DNA from: Dehalococcoidia bacterium
GTDB lineage: Bacteria; Chloroflexota; Dehalococcoidia; SpSt-223
Direction: 5' to 3'
DNA: 60,481 nucleotides
NCBI GenBank assembly: GCA_025054935.1
Contig: JANWZD010000017.1
Coordinates: forward strand, 1-60,481
In this document: piece after piece, positions 47,509-56,447 of the stretch
Position numbering within the stretch: position 1 is the stretch's first letter
Layout of the letters: the number at the start of each line of letters is the position of its first letter
Notes under the pieces: model-generated
The model's input: the letters and a program-made list of their open reading frames with translations, nothing else
What the model was told of the DNA's origin: nothing
The model's database searches: none
Translations under genes and position numbers: made by a program

Positions 47509-47940
47509 TTATCGGCGCGGGGAGAGGTCCACAACGGTGAGATACGTCAGCATGCCGTCGTCTCGATGGTCGCCGATCGGGCACCAGAGCGTGTATTCGC
47601 CTGGCCGAAACTCGATCTCGGTCTGCTGAACGCCGCCCGCGCGCAGGCGCCGTGACTCGAAGTCGACCCCGGGCCCGGCGACAGAGACCGAATGGACATG
47701 CCTGCCGAGATTGACGATTTCGACGCGATACCGCCCGGGCGGCAGTTCTGCCGGCTCGACATGGATGCTCCACTCGTACAGCTCGATGCGGACGACGTCG
47801 GGTGGGAGGGGAGGGGAAGGAGTGGCGCGGACGACCGGTGCTTCAGCAGAGACGACGGTCGGCGGCGCGGCGGGCGGCGCAGGCGCGCACGCGCTCAGCA
47901 GAAGGAGAAGGGCAGGAAGGACGCCGCGCCGCATCGTCAT
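47509..47940 (-). CDS. Cupredoxin-like lipoprotein
   Basis: 143 residues. It has a lipoprotein signal with lipobox LSAC (Cys18), a Pro-rich linker, then a plastocyanin/azurin-type beta-sandwich. Likely type-1 copper ligands are His81 or His83 (GRHVHSVS), Cys120, His125 and Met130 (LWCPIGDHRDDGM). It is predicted to be an anchored extracytoplasmic electron carrier. ATG 47940 is taken because it precedes the signal peptide; no ribosome binding site is clear. It lies 35 bp after the GT39 gene and may share its transcript. Confidence 0.82.
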   Translation of the reverse strand: MTMRRGVLPALLLLLSACAPAPPAAPPTVVSAEAPVVRATPSPPLPPDVVRIELYEWSIHVEPAELPPGRYRVEIVNLGRHVHSVSVAGPGVDFESRRLRAGGVQQTEIEFRPGEYTLWCPIGDHRDDGMLTYLTVVDLSPRR

Positions 47941-47975
47941 TTGTCTGAGAACACGGCGAACCAGCACGGCGAGTT

Positions 47976-49793
47976 TCAGCGTACTGTGAGTTCGCCGATA
48001 GCGATCGCGTCGCGCCCGTCCGCAGCACGCAGCCGTCCGCTCGTTTCTCGGTAGAGACCGACGAGGATCCGGTAGTGGCCGGCGGGCAGCTGCAGTTCGT
48101 GCGGGTCGACAACCAGCTCTCCCGGCGTCCAGCCGGTTGTCGGCCGCCGCCAGTTGGCCGGAACACTGTCACTCTGCGCGATCAGCTCGCCGCGATCGGT
48201 GACCGCGTGGACGAACACTTTGTAGTTGTCCCGAACCTGCTGGGTCGCGGTCCAGACGAGCCGGATCGACGCCTCGCAGAGCGGGGAGCAGCTCTCCGGC
48301 GCGTCGATCGCTGCGCCTCGGAGGCGGATAGGGCCAAGGTCGATATCAAGCCGCCGCGCCGCTGCCAGCACGGCGTGGGGGGTCTCATACAGAACGACCC
48401 GGACCTGATGCCAGCTTCCCGTGGCGACAGGCAGCGCGTGTGTCTCCAGCCACTCTTCAACAAATCCCTCGCTATCCCAGTTTGGAGCGCGCACCGGGAT
48501 CAGCCAGACCCGCTGAGCAGCGGCCGTGAGCTCCCCAAGCTGACGCGCCACAAGGGGGCGGTCGACTGGCGCGTGAGCAGGGATCAAGCGGACGGGGATG
48601 GGGCCGCGGTAGTAGTACTCGAAGGTGGGGTCTGGATAGTTGAGGACGATAACATCGCCTGGGCGAGCGTCACGGGCGATGGCGCGGGCCGGCGAGCGCC
48701 AGTCGGCGGCTTTGGCGTAGGCAGGGTCCAGCCAATAGTTCCCGAGCGCAAGCGCAGAAGCGACGAGCAGCACGGCGAGCGCCGCTCCGCCGGCAATCGG
48801 CAGCAGCCACTGCCCAAGAGCGACAATCCCCGCTGCGAGCAGCACGGGATACAGCCCGCTTGACGGCAGCAGGTAGGTTTCGGCGAAGACCGGACCGCGC
48901 AGGCTTGCTGCCCACTGCGCTCCGAACCCGGCCGCGACCACCGCCGCGGCAAGCCAGCCCCGCGCGCCCGATTGCCGGCCGAGCCAGGCCGCGCCGACAA
49001 TCGCAACCGCAGCGCCGAAGATGGCCGCAACAGCTGCCCATTCCGGCGACCCGCTCCGTCCTGTCAGGTAGGCGATGGCGGCCCGCAGGAGCGCCGCGGG
49101 CAGCGCAGGCTGATCGCCGTTGCCGACATAGTGCAGCAGGAGAGCGCGGTTCCAGAAGAGCCAGCTGAGCGCAAGGGCAGCAAGGACCGACTGCGCCATC
49201 AGCCAGCGTTGCAGCGCCAGCCGCTCGCGGCGGTGGCGGAGCAGCCAAAAGCCGTTCTGCACCGCCGCGATCGGGAGAAAGGCGTAATGGGTGAGGAGGG
49301 CGAGCGCCGAGAATAGGGCGTACTGCGCGAGCCGGAGGAGGTCGGTTGGCCGGTCATCCAGCCGCAGGAGCGCGAGCAGCGAAAGCAGGCCGAGCGCGAG
49401 GGCCTGAGTGTACATGCGGGCGTCTTGCGCATTCCAGATATAGAACGGATTGACCGCAAGCAGCAGCGCCGCGACAAGCGCGACAGCGGGGCCGCCAAGG
49501 CGCGCGCCGATCTGGGCTCCGGCCGGCACGGCGAGCACACCAAAGAAGAGAGGAACGAAGCGAAAGACTGTTTCGACATCGCCGACCGCCTCGCGCCACC
49601 CTTTCGCGATCAGGTAGAAGAGCGGGGGATGCGGCTCATTGCGGGCGATACTGGCGAGCAGCGACAGCCAGTCCTGCTGAACGAACCAAATGACGAATGT
49701 CTCGTCGCCGCGATAAGGGTGGGCCTCAAGCCGGAAGACACGGATCGCGAAGGCGAGCCAGACGGCCACGACGAGCACCCAGCTGCGCGCCAT
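47976..49793 (-). CDS. GT39/ArnT-like membrane glycosyltransferase with C-terminal beta-sandwich
   Basis: 605 residues. About ten membrane helices; the first outer loop has the Asp-Glu pair (Asp30-Glu31 in YRGDETFVIW), followed by NEPHPPLFYL. The C-terminal part contains the same extracytoplasmic segments as the GT39 at 15308-17899 (DVIVLNYPDPTFEYYYRG-type block; VWLIPVRAPNW) and ends in one Ig-like module with PAGHYRILVGLYR and ELTVR. Same general role: sugar transfer from a polyprenyl-phosphate donor. Confidence 0.85.
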   Translation of the reverse strand: MARSWVLVVAVWLAFAIRVFRLEAHPYRGDETFVIWFVQQDWLSLLASIARNEPHPPLFYLIAKGWREAVGDVETVFRFVPLFFGVLAVPAGAQIGARLGGPAVALVAALLLAVNPFYIWNAQDARMYTQALALGLLSLLALLRLDDRPTDLLRLAQYALFSALALLTHYAFLPIAAVQNGFWLLRHRRERLALQRWLMAQSVLAALALSWLFWNRALLLHYVGNGDQPALPAALLRAAIAYLTGRSGSPEWAAVAAIFGAAVAIVGAAWLGRQSGARGWLAAAVVAAGFGAQWAASLRGPVFAETYLLPSSGLYPVLLAAGIVALGQWLLPIAGGAALAVLLVASALALGNYWLDPAYAKAADWRSPARAIARDARPGDVIVLNYPDPTFEYYYRGPIPVRLIPAHAPVDRPLVARQLGELTAAAQRVWLIPVRAPNWDSEGFVEEWLETHALPVATGSWHQVRVVLYETPHAVLAAARRLDIDLGPIRLRGAAIDAPESCSPLCEASIRLVWTATQQVRDNYKVFVHAVTDRGELIAQSDSVPANWRRPTTGWTPGELVVDPHELQLPAGHYRILVGLYRETSGRLRAADGRDAIAIGELTVR

Positions 49794-49831
49794 GCGGGAA
49801 TTCTAGTCTTCGTCTGCGCGGTTGCCCTCTC

Positions 49832-49837
49832 TATAAT
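49832..49837 (+). promoter_or_regulatory. -10 element, consensus TATAAT
   Basis: A perfect TATAAT 9 nt before the ATG at 49847 and 21 nt before the ATG at 49859. No good -35 was seen at the expected distance (TTCGTC at 49809). Confidence 0.55.
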
Positions 49838-49858
49838 CGCCGCGGCATGGAGGAGAAG

Positions 49859-50794
49859 ATGAGCGGCACCGTCGGGATCGCCTGCATGGCAGCGGATGCG
49901 CCGAGCGCCTTGGCGAACATCGAGCGGGCGGAGCAGCTGGGCATCCGCGCTGCCTGGCTGACCGCCGGCGGACTGACGAGCGACTCACTGACCCTCTTCG
50001 CGGCGGCCGCTGTCCGAACACGCCATATCCTGCTCGGCACCTCCATCGCCCAAACGTGGACGCGCCATCCCCTCCTGATGGCGGTCCAAGCGGCAACGGT
50101 GGCGGCGCTCGCGCCCGGCCGCTTCCGGCTAGGCATCGGCCCGAGCCACGGTCCTCAGATGGAGCCAACGTGGGGCATTCCCTACGAGAAGCCGCTCGCC
50201 CACCTGCGGGACTACCTCGCCGTGCTTAGGCCCGCCCTTCAGCGCGGGGAGGTTCACGTCGAAAACCGGCGCTATCGTGTCCATGCCGTGCTGCCGAAGG
50301 CGCCGGGCGTGCCAGTGCTGATCTCGGCGCTGCGCGAGAAGTCGTTCCGGCTCGCCGGCGAGCTGACCGATGGCGCGATCACGTGGGTGACCCCGATCAC
50401 CTTCGTCCAGCAGCGCGCCGTGCCGGCCATCGCCGAAGGCGCCCGAGCAGCGGGGCGACCCACGCCGCCGATCATCTTTCATGCGCCCGTCTGCCTCACC
50501 GATCGCCCGCAGGAGGCGCGCGCGGCAGCGCGCCAGCAGCTCGCGCTGTACCCGCGGCTGCCGAACTATGCCGCGATGTTCCGCGCGGCCGGCTACGAGC
50601 CCGAAAACGACAGCTGGACCGACGCGATGATCGACGCGGTGGTGATCTCCGGCGACGAAACGACGGTCGCCAACCGGCTGCGTGCGCTCTTCGCTCAGGG
50701 TGTCAGCGAGGTGATTGTCCATCCCATCGGAGCGCCGTCCGACCCTGCGGGCTCGACCGAGCGGGCTTGGCAGCTGGTCGCCAGCCTGCAGTAA
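49859..50794 (+). CDS. Luciferase-like (LLM class) flavin/F420-dependent oxidoreductase
   Basis: 311 residues. It has TIM-barrel features of the family: ERAEQLGIRAAWLT, LLGTSIAQTWTRHPLL, ALAPGRFRLGIGPSHGPQ and LRDYLAVLRP. It resembles TIGR03564-type F420-dependent enzymes. GGAGG 5 nt before ATG 49859 favours this start; an in-frame ATG 12 bp upstream could be used if the transcript starts right after the TATAAT. Substrate unknown. Confidence 0.85.
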   Translation: MSGTVGIACMAADAPSALANIERAEQLGIRAAWLTAGGLTSDSLTLFAAAAVRTRHILLGTSIAQTWTRHPLLMAVQAATVAALAPGRFRLGIGPSHGPQMEPTWGIPYEKPLAHLRDYLAVLRPALQRGEVHVENRRYRVHAVLPKAPGVPVLISALREKSFRLAGELTDGAITWVTPITFVQQRAVPAIAEGARAAGRPTPPIIFHAPVCLTDRPQEARAAARQQLALYPRLPNYAAMFRAAGYEPENDSWTDAMIDAVVISGDETTVANRLRALFAQGVSEVIVHPIGAPSDPAGSTERAWQLVASLQ

Positions 50795-50867
50795 CAAGGC
50801 GCCGACCGTTTGCGCGCCAAGCATGCGGAGATTCGTCTGCTACGATCCCGGGCGACGGGAGTATGCC

Positions 50868-51596
50868 GTGCTTCGCTGGCTCCTCTTCTGCATACCAGTT
50901 GCCTTCTTGACGGCGGGCTGCGCCGCTGCCCCGAACCTCCCTCTGCCCGGCCTGCCGCGGCCTGCCGCAACGCCGTCTCCCACCCCAACCGTCCGGACGA
51001 TAGGGGCGCCGCCGCTCGCCGCCTCGCCGACGCTGACGCTCACGGTACGACCGGGCGGAACGGTTACGCCGACTGCTCCTGTGCCCCTCACCCCCACCGC
51101 AGGGATCACTCGGACGCAGACGGCCCTTGCCGCGACGCGCACCGTGACGCCGACAGCCACTGTGACCCGGACGGTCACCGCCACCCCGACGGTCACCCGC
51201 ACGGCGCCGCCGGGCGGGACTGCCGTCCCGGCTCAGGGACCGGGCGTGCCGGGAGGGCTCGGCGACGTGAACGCCATTATCAGCGCCACCGTCTCCTATG
51301 TCTTGAGCAACACCACCTTGACCGGCTTTGAAGTCGAGTATCAGACGACGGTGCGCGAGTACGCCCGCACTCGTGTCCAACGGCGCGGCGACCCAACGAG
51401 CACCACCTACGCCATTCTCCGCTGGAACAACGGGGTCTGGGCAGTGATCGCGTATGGGACGTCCTTCCCGAACGCGCGCGAGCTCGGCATCCCCGACCAG
51501 CTTCTCCCGAGTGGTCCGCCGGTCGGCACGCCGCCGACGCCGACGGTGACTGCTCCCCGCCCCCCGCCGACGCCGACGCCCCTCGGAGCGCGCTAG
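50868..51596 (+). CDS. Lipoprotein with Thr/Pro-rich linker, unknown domain
   Basis: 242 residues. It has a signal peptide ending in the lipobox LTAGC (Cys20), then about 110 residues of low-complexity Thr/Pro/Val repeats (TVTPTATVTRTV-like), a likely extended wall-spanning linker. A compact domain of about 80 residues follows (DVNAIISATVSYVLSNTTLT, then YAILRWNNGVWAVIAYG), with a Pro/Thr tail. The domain is not recognised. GGGAG 6 nt before the GTG at 50868 supports the start; a longer frame lacks a signal peptide at its beginning. Confidence 0.7.
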   Translation: MLRWLLFCIPVAFLTAGCAAAPNLPLPGLPRPAATPSPTPTVRTIGAPPLAASPTLTLTVRPGGTVTPTAPVPLTPTAGITRTQTALAATRTVTPTATVTRTVTATPTVTRTAPPGGTAVPAQGPGVPGGLGDVNAIISATVSYVLSNTTLTGFEVEYQTTVREYARTRVQRRGDPTSTTYAILRWNNGVWAVIAYGTSFPNARELGIPDQLLPSGPPVGTPPTPTVTAPRPPPTPTPLGAR

Positions 51597-51712
51597 GCGG
51601 CATTCGGGGCGGCGAGCGCTATTGCGTCGGCAGGCAACGGCCGATACTCGCTGTAGAGGGGGCCGCCGAGACGACGAGCGCGGTCCGACAGCGCAGAACG
51701 AGAGCGGCAACG

Positions 51713-52843
51713 ATGACAATCTCGAAAGGTCTGACCTCGTATCGCCATCCAAGCGGCCTCCACGATATTGCCCCGGCGGTCGAGCCGATCGACAGCGCGT
51801 TTGACCGGCTGATTGCCTGCGCTGTTCGGGTTCTCGGCGTTGAGGTTGCGGCGCTCTGCCACGGCGAGCGAAGGCGCGTTATAGCGCAGACGGACGCTCC
51901 TGTGCTAGTCGACGCAGTTCGTCAGGTTGAGGAATGGATTGGGGGCAGCGCCGCGCCGGTCTTTCTTGACGACCTCTCGACCGCCCGCGACGCCCCGATG
52001 TTCGAGCCTCTCACTGCTGCCGGCCTGCGCGCTGTGGCGGGCGTCCCTCTTTCCCCGGGCGCCGGCACAGTCGTCGGCGTCCTTTGCGTCTGCTCGACCC
52101 TGCCGCGCGGGTGGACGGACGACGATCGCGCCGTTCTGCAGGGGCTGGCTGCGGCGGCGCTCAGCGAGATCATGCTGCGCGAGGCGATGGCGCGCGTTGC
52201 AGAGCAGCGCGACCTGATGCATCGGATGCTGGACCGGGTGACGGACGGCTTCGTTGCCATCGATCGACAATGGCGTTTTGCCTATCTCAACGCAAGCGCG
52301 GAACAGGTGATCGAGCGGCCGCGGGATGAGGTGATCGGCCGCGTTGTCTGGGAGGTCTTTCCCGGGGCGATGACGACGCTGTTCGGGCCGGCGGTGCGGC
52401 GCGCGGCCGAACGCGGCGAGACAGTCATTGTTGAGGACCAGCTCCCCTGGAGCGGGCGCTGGCTTGAGGCGCGCATCTTTCCCAGCGCTGATGGACTGTC
52501 GATCTACCTCCACGACACGACCGATCGGCGGCTGGCCGCTCAGGAGCGCGAAGCGCGGGCAGTGGCTGAGGCGCAGCGCGACGGCGTCATCCTCGCGAGC
52601 CGCGAAGCGGCGCATCTGCTGAACAACGACATTGCTCTCCCGATGGGGCTGGTCGAACTCGCGCTGCTTGACTCTAGCCTCTCTGCGCGCACTCGTGCGC
52701 TGCTCGTTGACATCGGCCGGTCTCTGGAGCGGCTGCACGCGACAATCCGCCGCTTCCAGTCGATCGCGCGGGTGGAGACGAAAGAGACGCCCGTGGGGCG
52801 GGCGCTCGACTTGGCGCGCTCCACGGAAGAGACTGCCGGTTAA
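51713..52843 (+). CDS. GAF-PAS sensor protein with orphan DHp-like helix, no ATPase domain
   Basis: 376 residues. The GAF domain is about 25-160 (RAVAGVPLSPGAGTVVGVL), the PAS domain about 170-285 (LDRVTDGFVAIDRQWRF, LNASAEQVIERPRDEVIGR, ARIFPSADGLSIYLHD). A two-helix segment follows (about 300-350) containing REAAHLLNNDIALPMGLVEL, like the histidine-box region of a histidine kinase dimerisation domain. The protein then ends, with no HATPase N/G boxes. It may be a sensor that works through a partner or a decayed kinase. It ends tail-to-tail with the next gene, sharing TTAA. Confidence 0.78.
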   Translation: MTISKGLTSYRHPSGLHDIAPAVEPIDSAFDRLIACAVRVLGVEVAALCHGERRRVIAQTDAPVLVDAVRQVEEWIGGSAAPVFLDDLSTARDAPMFEPLTAAGLRAVAGVPLSPGAGTVVGVLCVCSTLPRGWTDDDRAVLQGLAAAALSEIMLREAMARVAEQRDLMHRMLDRVTDGFVAIDRQWRFAYLNASAEQVIERPRDEVIGRVVWEVFPGAMTTLFGPAVRRAAERGETVIVEDQLPWSGRWLEARIFPSADGLSIYLHDTTDRRLAAQEREARAVAEAQRDGVILASREAAHLLNNDIALPMGLVELALLDSSLSARTRALLVDIGRSLERLHATIRRFQSIARVETKETPVGRALDLARSTEETAG

Positions 52844-53859
52844 CGCGGAGCAAGCGCCTCAATCACCTCGAAGTAGGCCGCGACAGCCGCCGCTCCCGGC
52901 ACACGCCATTCGGGGATGTGGAGGATCGCCTCGTCCAGCACGCCGTCATAAGCGGCGAGGCGCCGGCGTATTTCGGTCGCGTCGCCGCAGAGCGCGAACA
53001 AGTCGACGAGGTCATCTGGGATCGCCCGGGCCACCGCTGCGCTGTCGCCGTCGGCGAGGGCGCGCTCGATCGCGGCTTTGACATCCTGCCGGCCGTAGTG
53101 CTCGAGCACGTGGCGGTTGTGGCTAATGACGAGGTAGGCCTGAACGCCGGCTCGGCCGCGGGCGATTGCCGCCGCTTTACTGGGACCGAGCGAGACGAGG
53201 AACGCGCCGATCCGCCGCGCTGTCCCCACCGGTCGGCAGGCATGACGCTCCCCCGCCTCGACTGCTGGCAGAGCAACGTCGCGTAAGAACGGCCCGGTGT
53301 GAAGATCGTTGAACATCACGCCGTCACCGAGGGCGCCGGCGAGGCGGAGCATCTGCGGACCATTCGCGGCGAGATCAATCGGCAAGGATGGAGTGGCGGG
53401 CGGGCGCAGCCGAGCATAGCCGCGAAAGCGGTAGAACGGCCCCTCGTAGGAGGCGGGCGCGCCGGGCGTCGTCGCCCAGGCGGCGCGCACCGCGCTGACA
53501 TAGTCGCGGAACCGGCCGACAATCCGTCCGTAGTCGATGTCGTGCCAGCCGCTCGTGCGCTCGCGCGAGCCGGTGCCGAGCCCAAGGCGATAGCGTCCCG
53601 GGGCGAGCTCGTCGACCGTCGCGGCTGCGGTCGCCGTCTGGACGGGCGTCCGACCGAGGATCGCCACGCCGTTGCGCAGGTGAAGCCGCTCCGTGGCGGC
53701 GGCAACGGCAGCGAGCGCCGCGAACGAGTCGAGCGCGGAGTCGCCGATCGAAATGCCCCACCAGCCGGCGCGTTCGAGGGCGCGAGCGACGGCAATCGCG
53801 TCGCGGGGGGAGGCGCCGCTCGCGTGGACACCGAGTGACAGCCGGTCGAAAATCGTCAT
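52840..53859 (-). CDS. Luciferase-like (LLM class) flavin/F420-dependent oxidoreductase
   Basis: 339 residues: ARALERAGWWGISIGDS, LHLRNGVAILGRTPVQTA, DELAPGRYRLGLGTGSRER and GRFRDYVSAVR are luciferase-family blocks. The third such enzyme in the window; substrate unknown. The ATG at 53859 overlaps the stop of the GT4 gene (ATGA), so the pair is co-translated. Confidence 0.85.
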   Translation of the reverse strand: MTIFDRLSLGVHASGASPRDAIAVARALERAGWWGISIGDSALDSFAALAAVAAATERLHLRNGVAILGRTPVQTATAAATVDELAPGRYRLGLGTGSRERTSGWHDIDYGRIVGRFRDYVSAVRAAWATTPGAPASYEGPFYRFRGYARLRPPATPSLPIDLAANGPQMLRLAGALGDGVMFNDLHTGPFLRDVALPAVEAGERHACRPVGTARRIGAFLVSLGPSKAAAIARGRAGVQAYLVISHNRHVLEHYGRQDVKAAIERALADGDSAAVARAIPDDLVDLFALCGDATEIRRRLAAYDGVLDEAILHIPEWRVPGAAAVAAYFEVIEALAPR

Positions 53860-54998
53860 CGCGTCGTTCCTCCGGCGACCGTCCGGTAGACGGCCAAGGT
53901 TTCGAGGGCGGTCTTCTCCCACCGGAAGCGGCGCGCTCGGCGCAGCCCCTTCTCACGCAGCGCGGTGACAAGGGGGTCATCGGCAAGCACGCGCCGGAGG
54001 GCGGCAGCAAGCGCGGCGCGGTCGGTGGGAGGCACGAGCAGCCCTGCATCGCCAACAACTTCCGGTAAGGAGGAGGTGTTGGAGGCGACGACCGGCGTGC
54101 CGCAGGCCATCGCCTCGAGGGGCGGCAAGCCGAAGCCCTCGTAGAGCGAGGGAAAAACGAAGGCGCGGGCTGCCGAGAGGAGGGTTGGGGTGTCGGCGTC
54201 CTCCACCCATCCCAAGAAATGGACGCGGCGTTCGAGGCCGAGCCGACGGACGTGAGCGAACACCGGCTCGAACAGCCAGCCGCGGCGTCCCGCGATAACG
54301 AGGTCGGCCGTCTCGCCGGCGGCGACGAGCGACTGGTAGGCGTCGAGCAGCGCGATGAGATTCTTGCGCGGCTCGATCGTCCCGAGATAGAGCAGAAAAC
54401 GCTCCGGCAGGCCAAGCCGCTGCCGGAGCGCGGCACGCTGCGCCGGGTCGTCCACCGGCTGGAAGCGCGAGGCGACGCCCTCGTAGATGACGTGGATGCG
54501 CTCCGCTGGCACGCCGTAGAGCGCGACGACATCCCGCTTGGTCTGCTCTGAGACGGCGATCAAGGCATCGGCGGCGCGCAGGAAGCGGGGCATCATCAGC
54601 GTCAGATACCAGCGATTAAGCGGCAGATGATGCTCCGGGTAGAAGCGAAAGATCAGGTCGTGGACAGTGAAGACTGTCCGGATGCGGCGCGTCGGCGGGA
54701 GCAGATGGTCCGTACCGTGGAAGATCGTCGTCGGCCCGATCGCGGCGTCGAGGGGCAGATGAGCAAAGGATGCAAGCAGAACACTCATCCGCCATGGCTT
54801 GGCATCGAGGGGGATGCGCCGGACAGGAAGACGGTCAAGCGGCGGGTCGGGCCGGAGGTCGCGTCCGGCGGAATGGAGAAACGCCTGATAGTCGTCGCCG
54901 CGGTCAAGCGCGACGAGAGCGGCGGTCAGTTCGTGGGCGTAGCGGCCGAGCCCGCCGTGGCGGCGCACTGCGGCGGAGAGATCGATCGTAATCCGCAT
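53856..54998 (-). CDS. Glycosyltransferase family 4
   Basis: 380 residues: [19 protein letters not shown] opens the acceptor domain; [32 protein letters not shown] and the donor motif [19 protein letters not shown] follow. It is close in layout to the GT4 at 22618-23700. ATG 54998 is chosen because the frame further upstream reads through the tRNA-Val gene. Confidence 0.9.
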   Translation of the reverse strand: MRITIDLSAAVRRHGGLGRYAHELTAALVALDRGDDYQAFLHSAGRDLRPDPPLDRLPVRRIPLDAKPWRMSVLLASFAHLPLDAAIGPTTIFHGTDHLLPPTRRIRTVFTVHDLIFRFYPEHHLPLNRWYLTLMMPRFLRAADALIAVSEQTKRDVVALYGVPAERIHVIYEGVASRFQPVDDPAQRAALRQRLGLPERFLLYLGTIEPRKNLIALLDAYQSLVAAGETADLVIAGRRGWLFEPVFAHVRRLGLERRVHFLGWVEDADTPTLLSAARAFVFPSLYEGFGLPPLEAMACGTPVVASNTSSLPEVVGDAGLLVPPTDRAALAAALRRVLADDPLVTALREKGLRRARRFRWEKTALETLAVYRTVAGGTTR

Positions 54999-55071
54999 GT
55001 GCGGGATGGTAGCGGAGCCGCGTGAGGCTGCGAACGCCCCCGCTGCCGCAAGCAGCAAAGGAAGAGAGCAG

Positions 55072-55145
55072 TGGGCGGTGAGGGGCTCGAACCCCCGGCC
55101 TTCTGGGTGTAAACCAGACGCTCTGACCTGCTGAGCTAACCGCCC
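55072..55145 (-). tRNA. tRNA-Val (anticodon TAC)
   Basis: 74 nt folding as a cloverleaf. The acceptor arm GGGCGGT pairs with ACCGCCC and the discriminator base is A. The D arm has GCTC/GAGC, the anticodon stem is CTGG/CCAG around loop TTTACAC (anticodon TAC), and the T loop is TTCGAGC. CCA is not encoded. Confidence 0.95.
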
Positions 55146-55491
55146 GCACCTCAATGATAGGGCACGCTCAGGCGCCGGCTCATCGACCGCGAGGCGTCTC
55201 TCACCTCTTCCGCCGCGGAGAAGGACCGAGCGAGCGGCGGCGCTTGCGCTGCGGGAAGAGGAGGTACCGAGCCGGCGCCGCCGTTCGGCAGCTGGCTGCG
55301 GCTAGGGGGACCATCGTGGGGACAGCGGCCCTCGCGTCTGAGCGGGTTCTCGATGGCCGGTCTCAGCGCGCGGAAGCGGCACTTGCCGAAGAAAGGAGGC
55401 TTCTCTCCGGACCGCTGGCGCGCTCTGCGAAAGCAGCCGCGCCGCGGGGCCGCACGAGCGCATGGCGGCATGCTACAGTCTTCCTCGACAG
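55146..55491. other. Divergent intergenic, no gene seen
   Basis: About 345 bp between tRNA-Val and the MenA-like gene. It should hold the tRNA promoter. A TACAGT -10-like hexamer lies about 12 nt before the MenA-like ATG. Confidence 0.45.
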
Positions 55492-56379
55492 ATGACGCGC
55501 TCGGACCGTCCCTCCGTGCTGCAGGTTTGGCTGCTGGCGATCCGCTGGCGGACACTCTCGGCAGCGGTTGCGCCGGTCCTTGTAGGGACGGGCCTCGCGA
55601 TTGGCGACGCGGTCTTCGACCCGCTTGCAACTGCGGCAGCGCTGATCGCAGCACTCTGCATCCAGATTGGCACCAATCTTGCCAACGACCTCTACGACTA
55701 TCGGCGCGGCGCTGATCGTGAGCGTGTCGGTCCGACGCGCGTGGTGACGGCGGGCCTGCTGTCGCCGCGGGCAGCACAGCGCGGGGTCCTCGCCTTTTTC
55801 GGGCTGGCGCTGCTGGCAGGGACGGTGCTCGTCTTCCGCGGGGGGTGGCCTATTGTGATCATTGGTCTTGCTTCCCTCGCCGCCGGCTATGCCTACACTG
55901 CCGGCCCGTTCCCGCTCGCCTACAACGGCCTCGGCGATCTCGCCGCCTTTCTCTTCTTCGGGGTCATCGGCGTCACCGGGATGTACTACGTCCACGCGCT
56001 GGTCTGGTCGCCCTGGGCGCTGCTCGCCAGCTTGCCGGTCGCCGCGCTGGTAACCGGGATCCTGATCGTCAACAACATCCGCGACCTCGACGGCGACCGC
56101 CGGGTCGGCAAACGGACGCTGGCCGTCATCCTCGGCCGCGCCGGCGCGCGCCTCGAGTTCTGCTTCCTGCTGGCGCTCGCCTACCTTGTTCCGATCGTCT
56201 TTGCCTTCGCCGGCCGAAGCTGGGCAGCGCTCCCGCTCTTAAGCGCGCCTCTCGCCGTTCCGCTCGCTCGTACGGTGCTGCAGCGCGACGACGCGGCAGC
56301 GCTCAATCCTGCGCTCTTTCGAGCAGCGCAGCTGCTGGCGCTGCACAGCGCCCTCTTCGCTCTCGGCTTGGCCCTCTAG
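55492..56379 (+). CDS. menA: UbiA-family prenyltransferase, MenA-like
   Basis: 295 residues with about eight or nine membrane helices. The two Asp-rich prenyl-diphosphate motifs are NLANDLYDYRRGAD and NNIRDLDGDRRVGKRTLA; the latter form is characteristic of MenA (1,4-dihydroxy-2-naphthoate prenyltransferase). The opening WLLAIRWRTLSAAVAPVLVG also fits MenA. It makes demethylmenaquinone in the membrane. No other men genes are in the window. Confidence 0.88.
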   Translation: MTRSDRPSVLQVWLLAIRWRTLSAAVAPVLVGTGLAIGDAVFDPLATAAALIAALCIQIGTNLANDLYDYRRGADRERVGPTRVVTAGLLSPRAAQRGVLAFFGLALLAGTVLVFRGGWPIVIIGLASLAAGYAYTAGPFPLAYNGLGDLAAFLFFGVIGVTGMYYVHALVWSPWALLASLPVAALVTGILIVNNIRDLDGDRRVGKRTLAVILGRAGARLEFCFLLALAYLVPIVFAFAGRSWAALPLLSAPLAVPLARTVLQRDDAAALNPALFRAAQLLALHSALFALGLAL

Positions 56380-56447
56380 CGAGCTGGCGGACGAGTTGAC
56401 GCTCCGATTGCTGCTCGCTATTCTCCTATGACCGAGGAGGGGGCCCC

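Noticed and set aside
54999-55154. N-terminal extension of the GT4 frame reading LAQQVRASGLHPEGRGFEPL
   Set aside because: This is the familiar false translation of a tRNA gene; the tRNA-Val occupies 55072-55145 and the protein starts at 54998.
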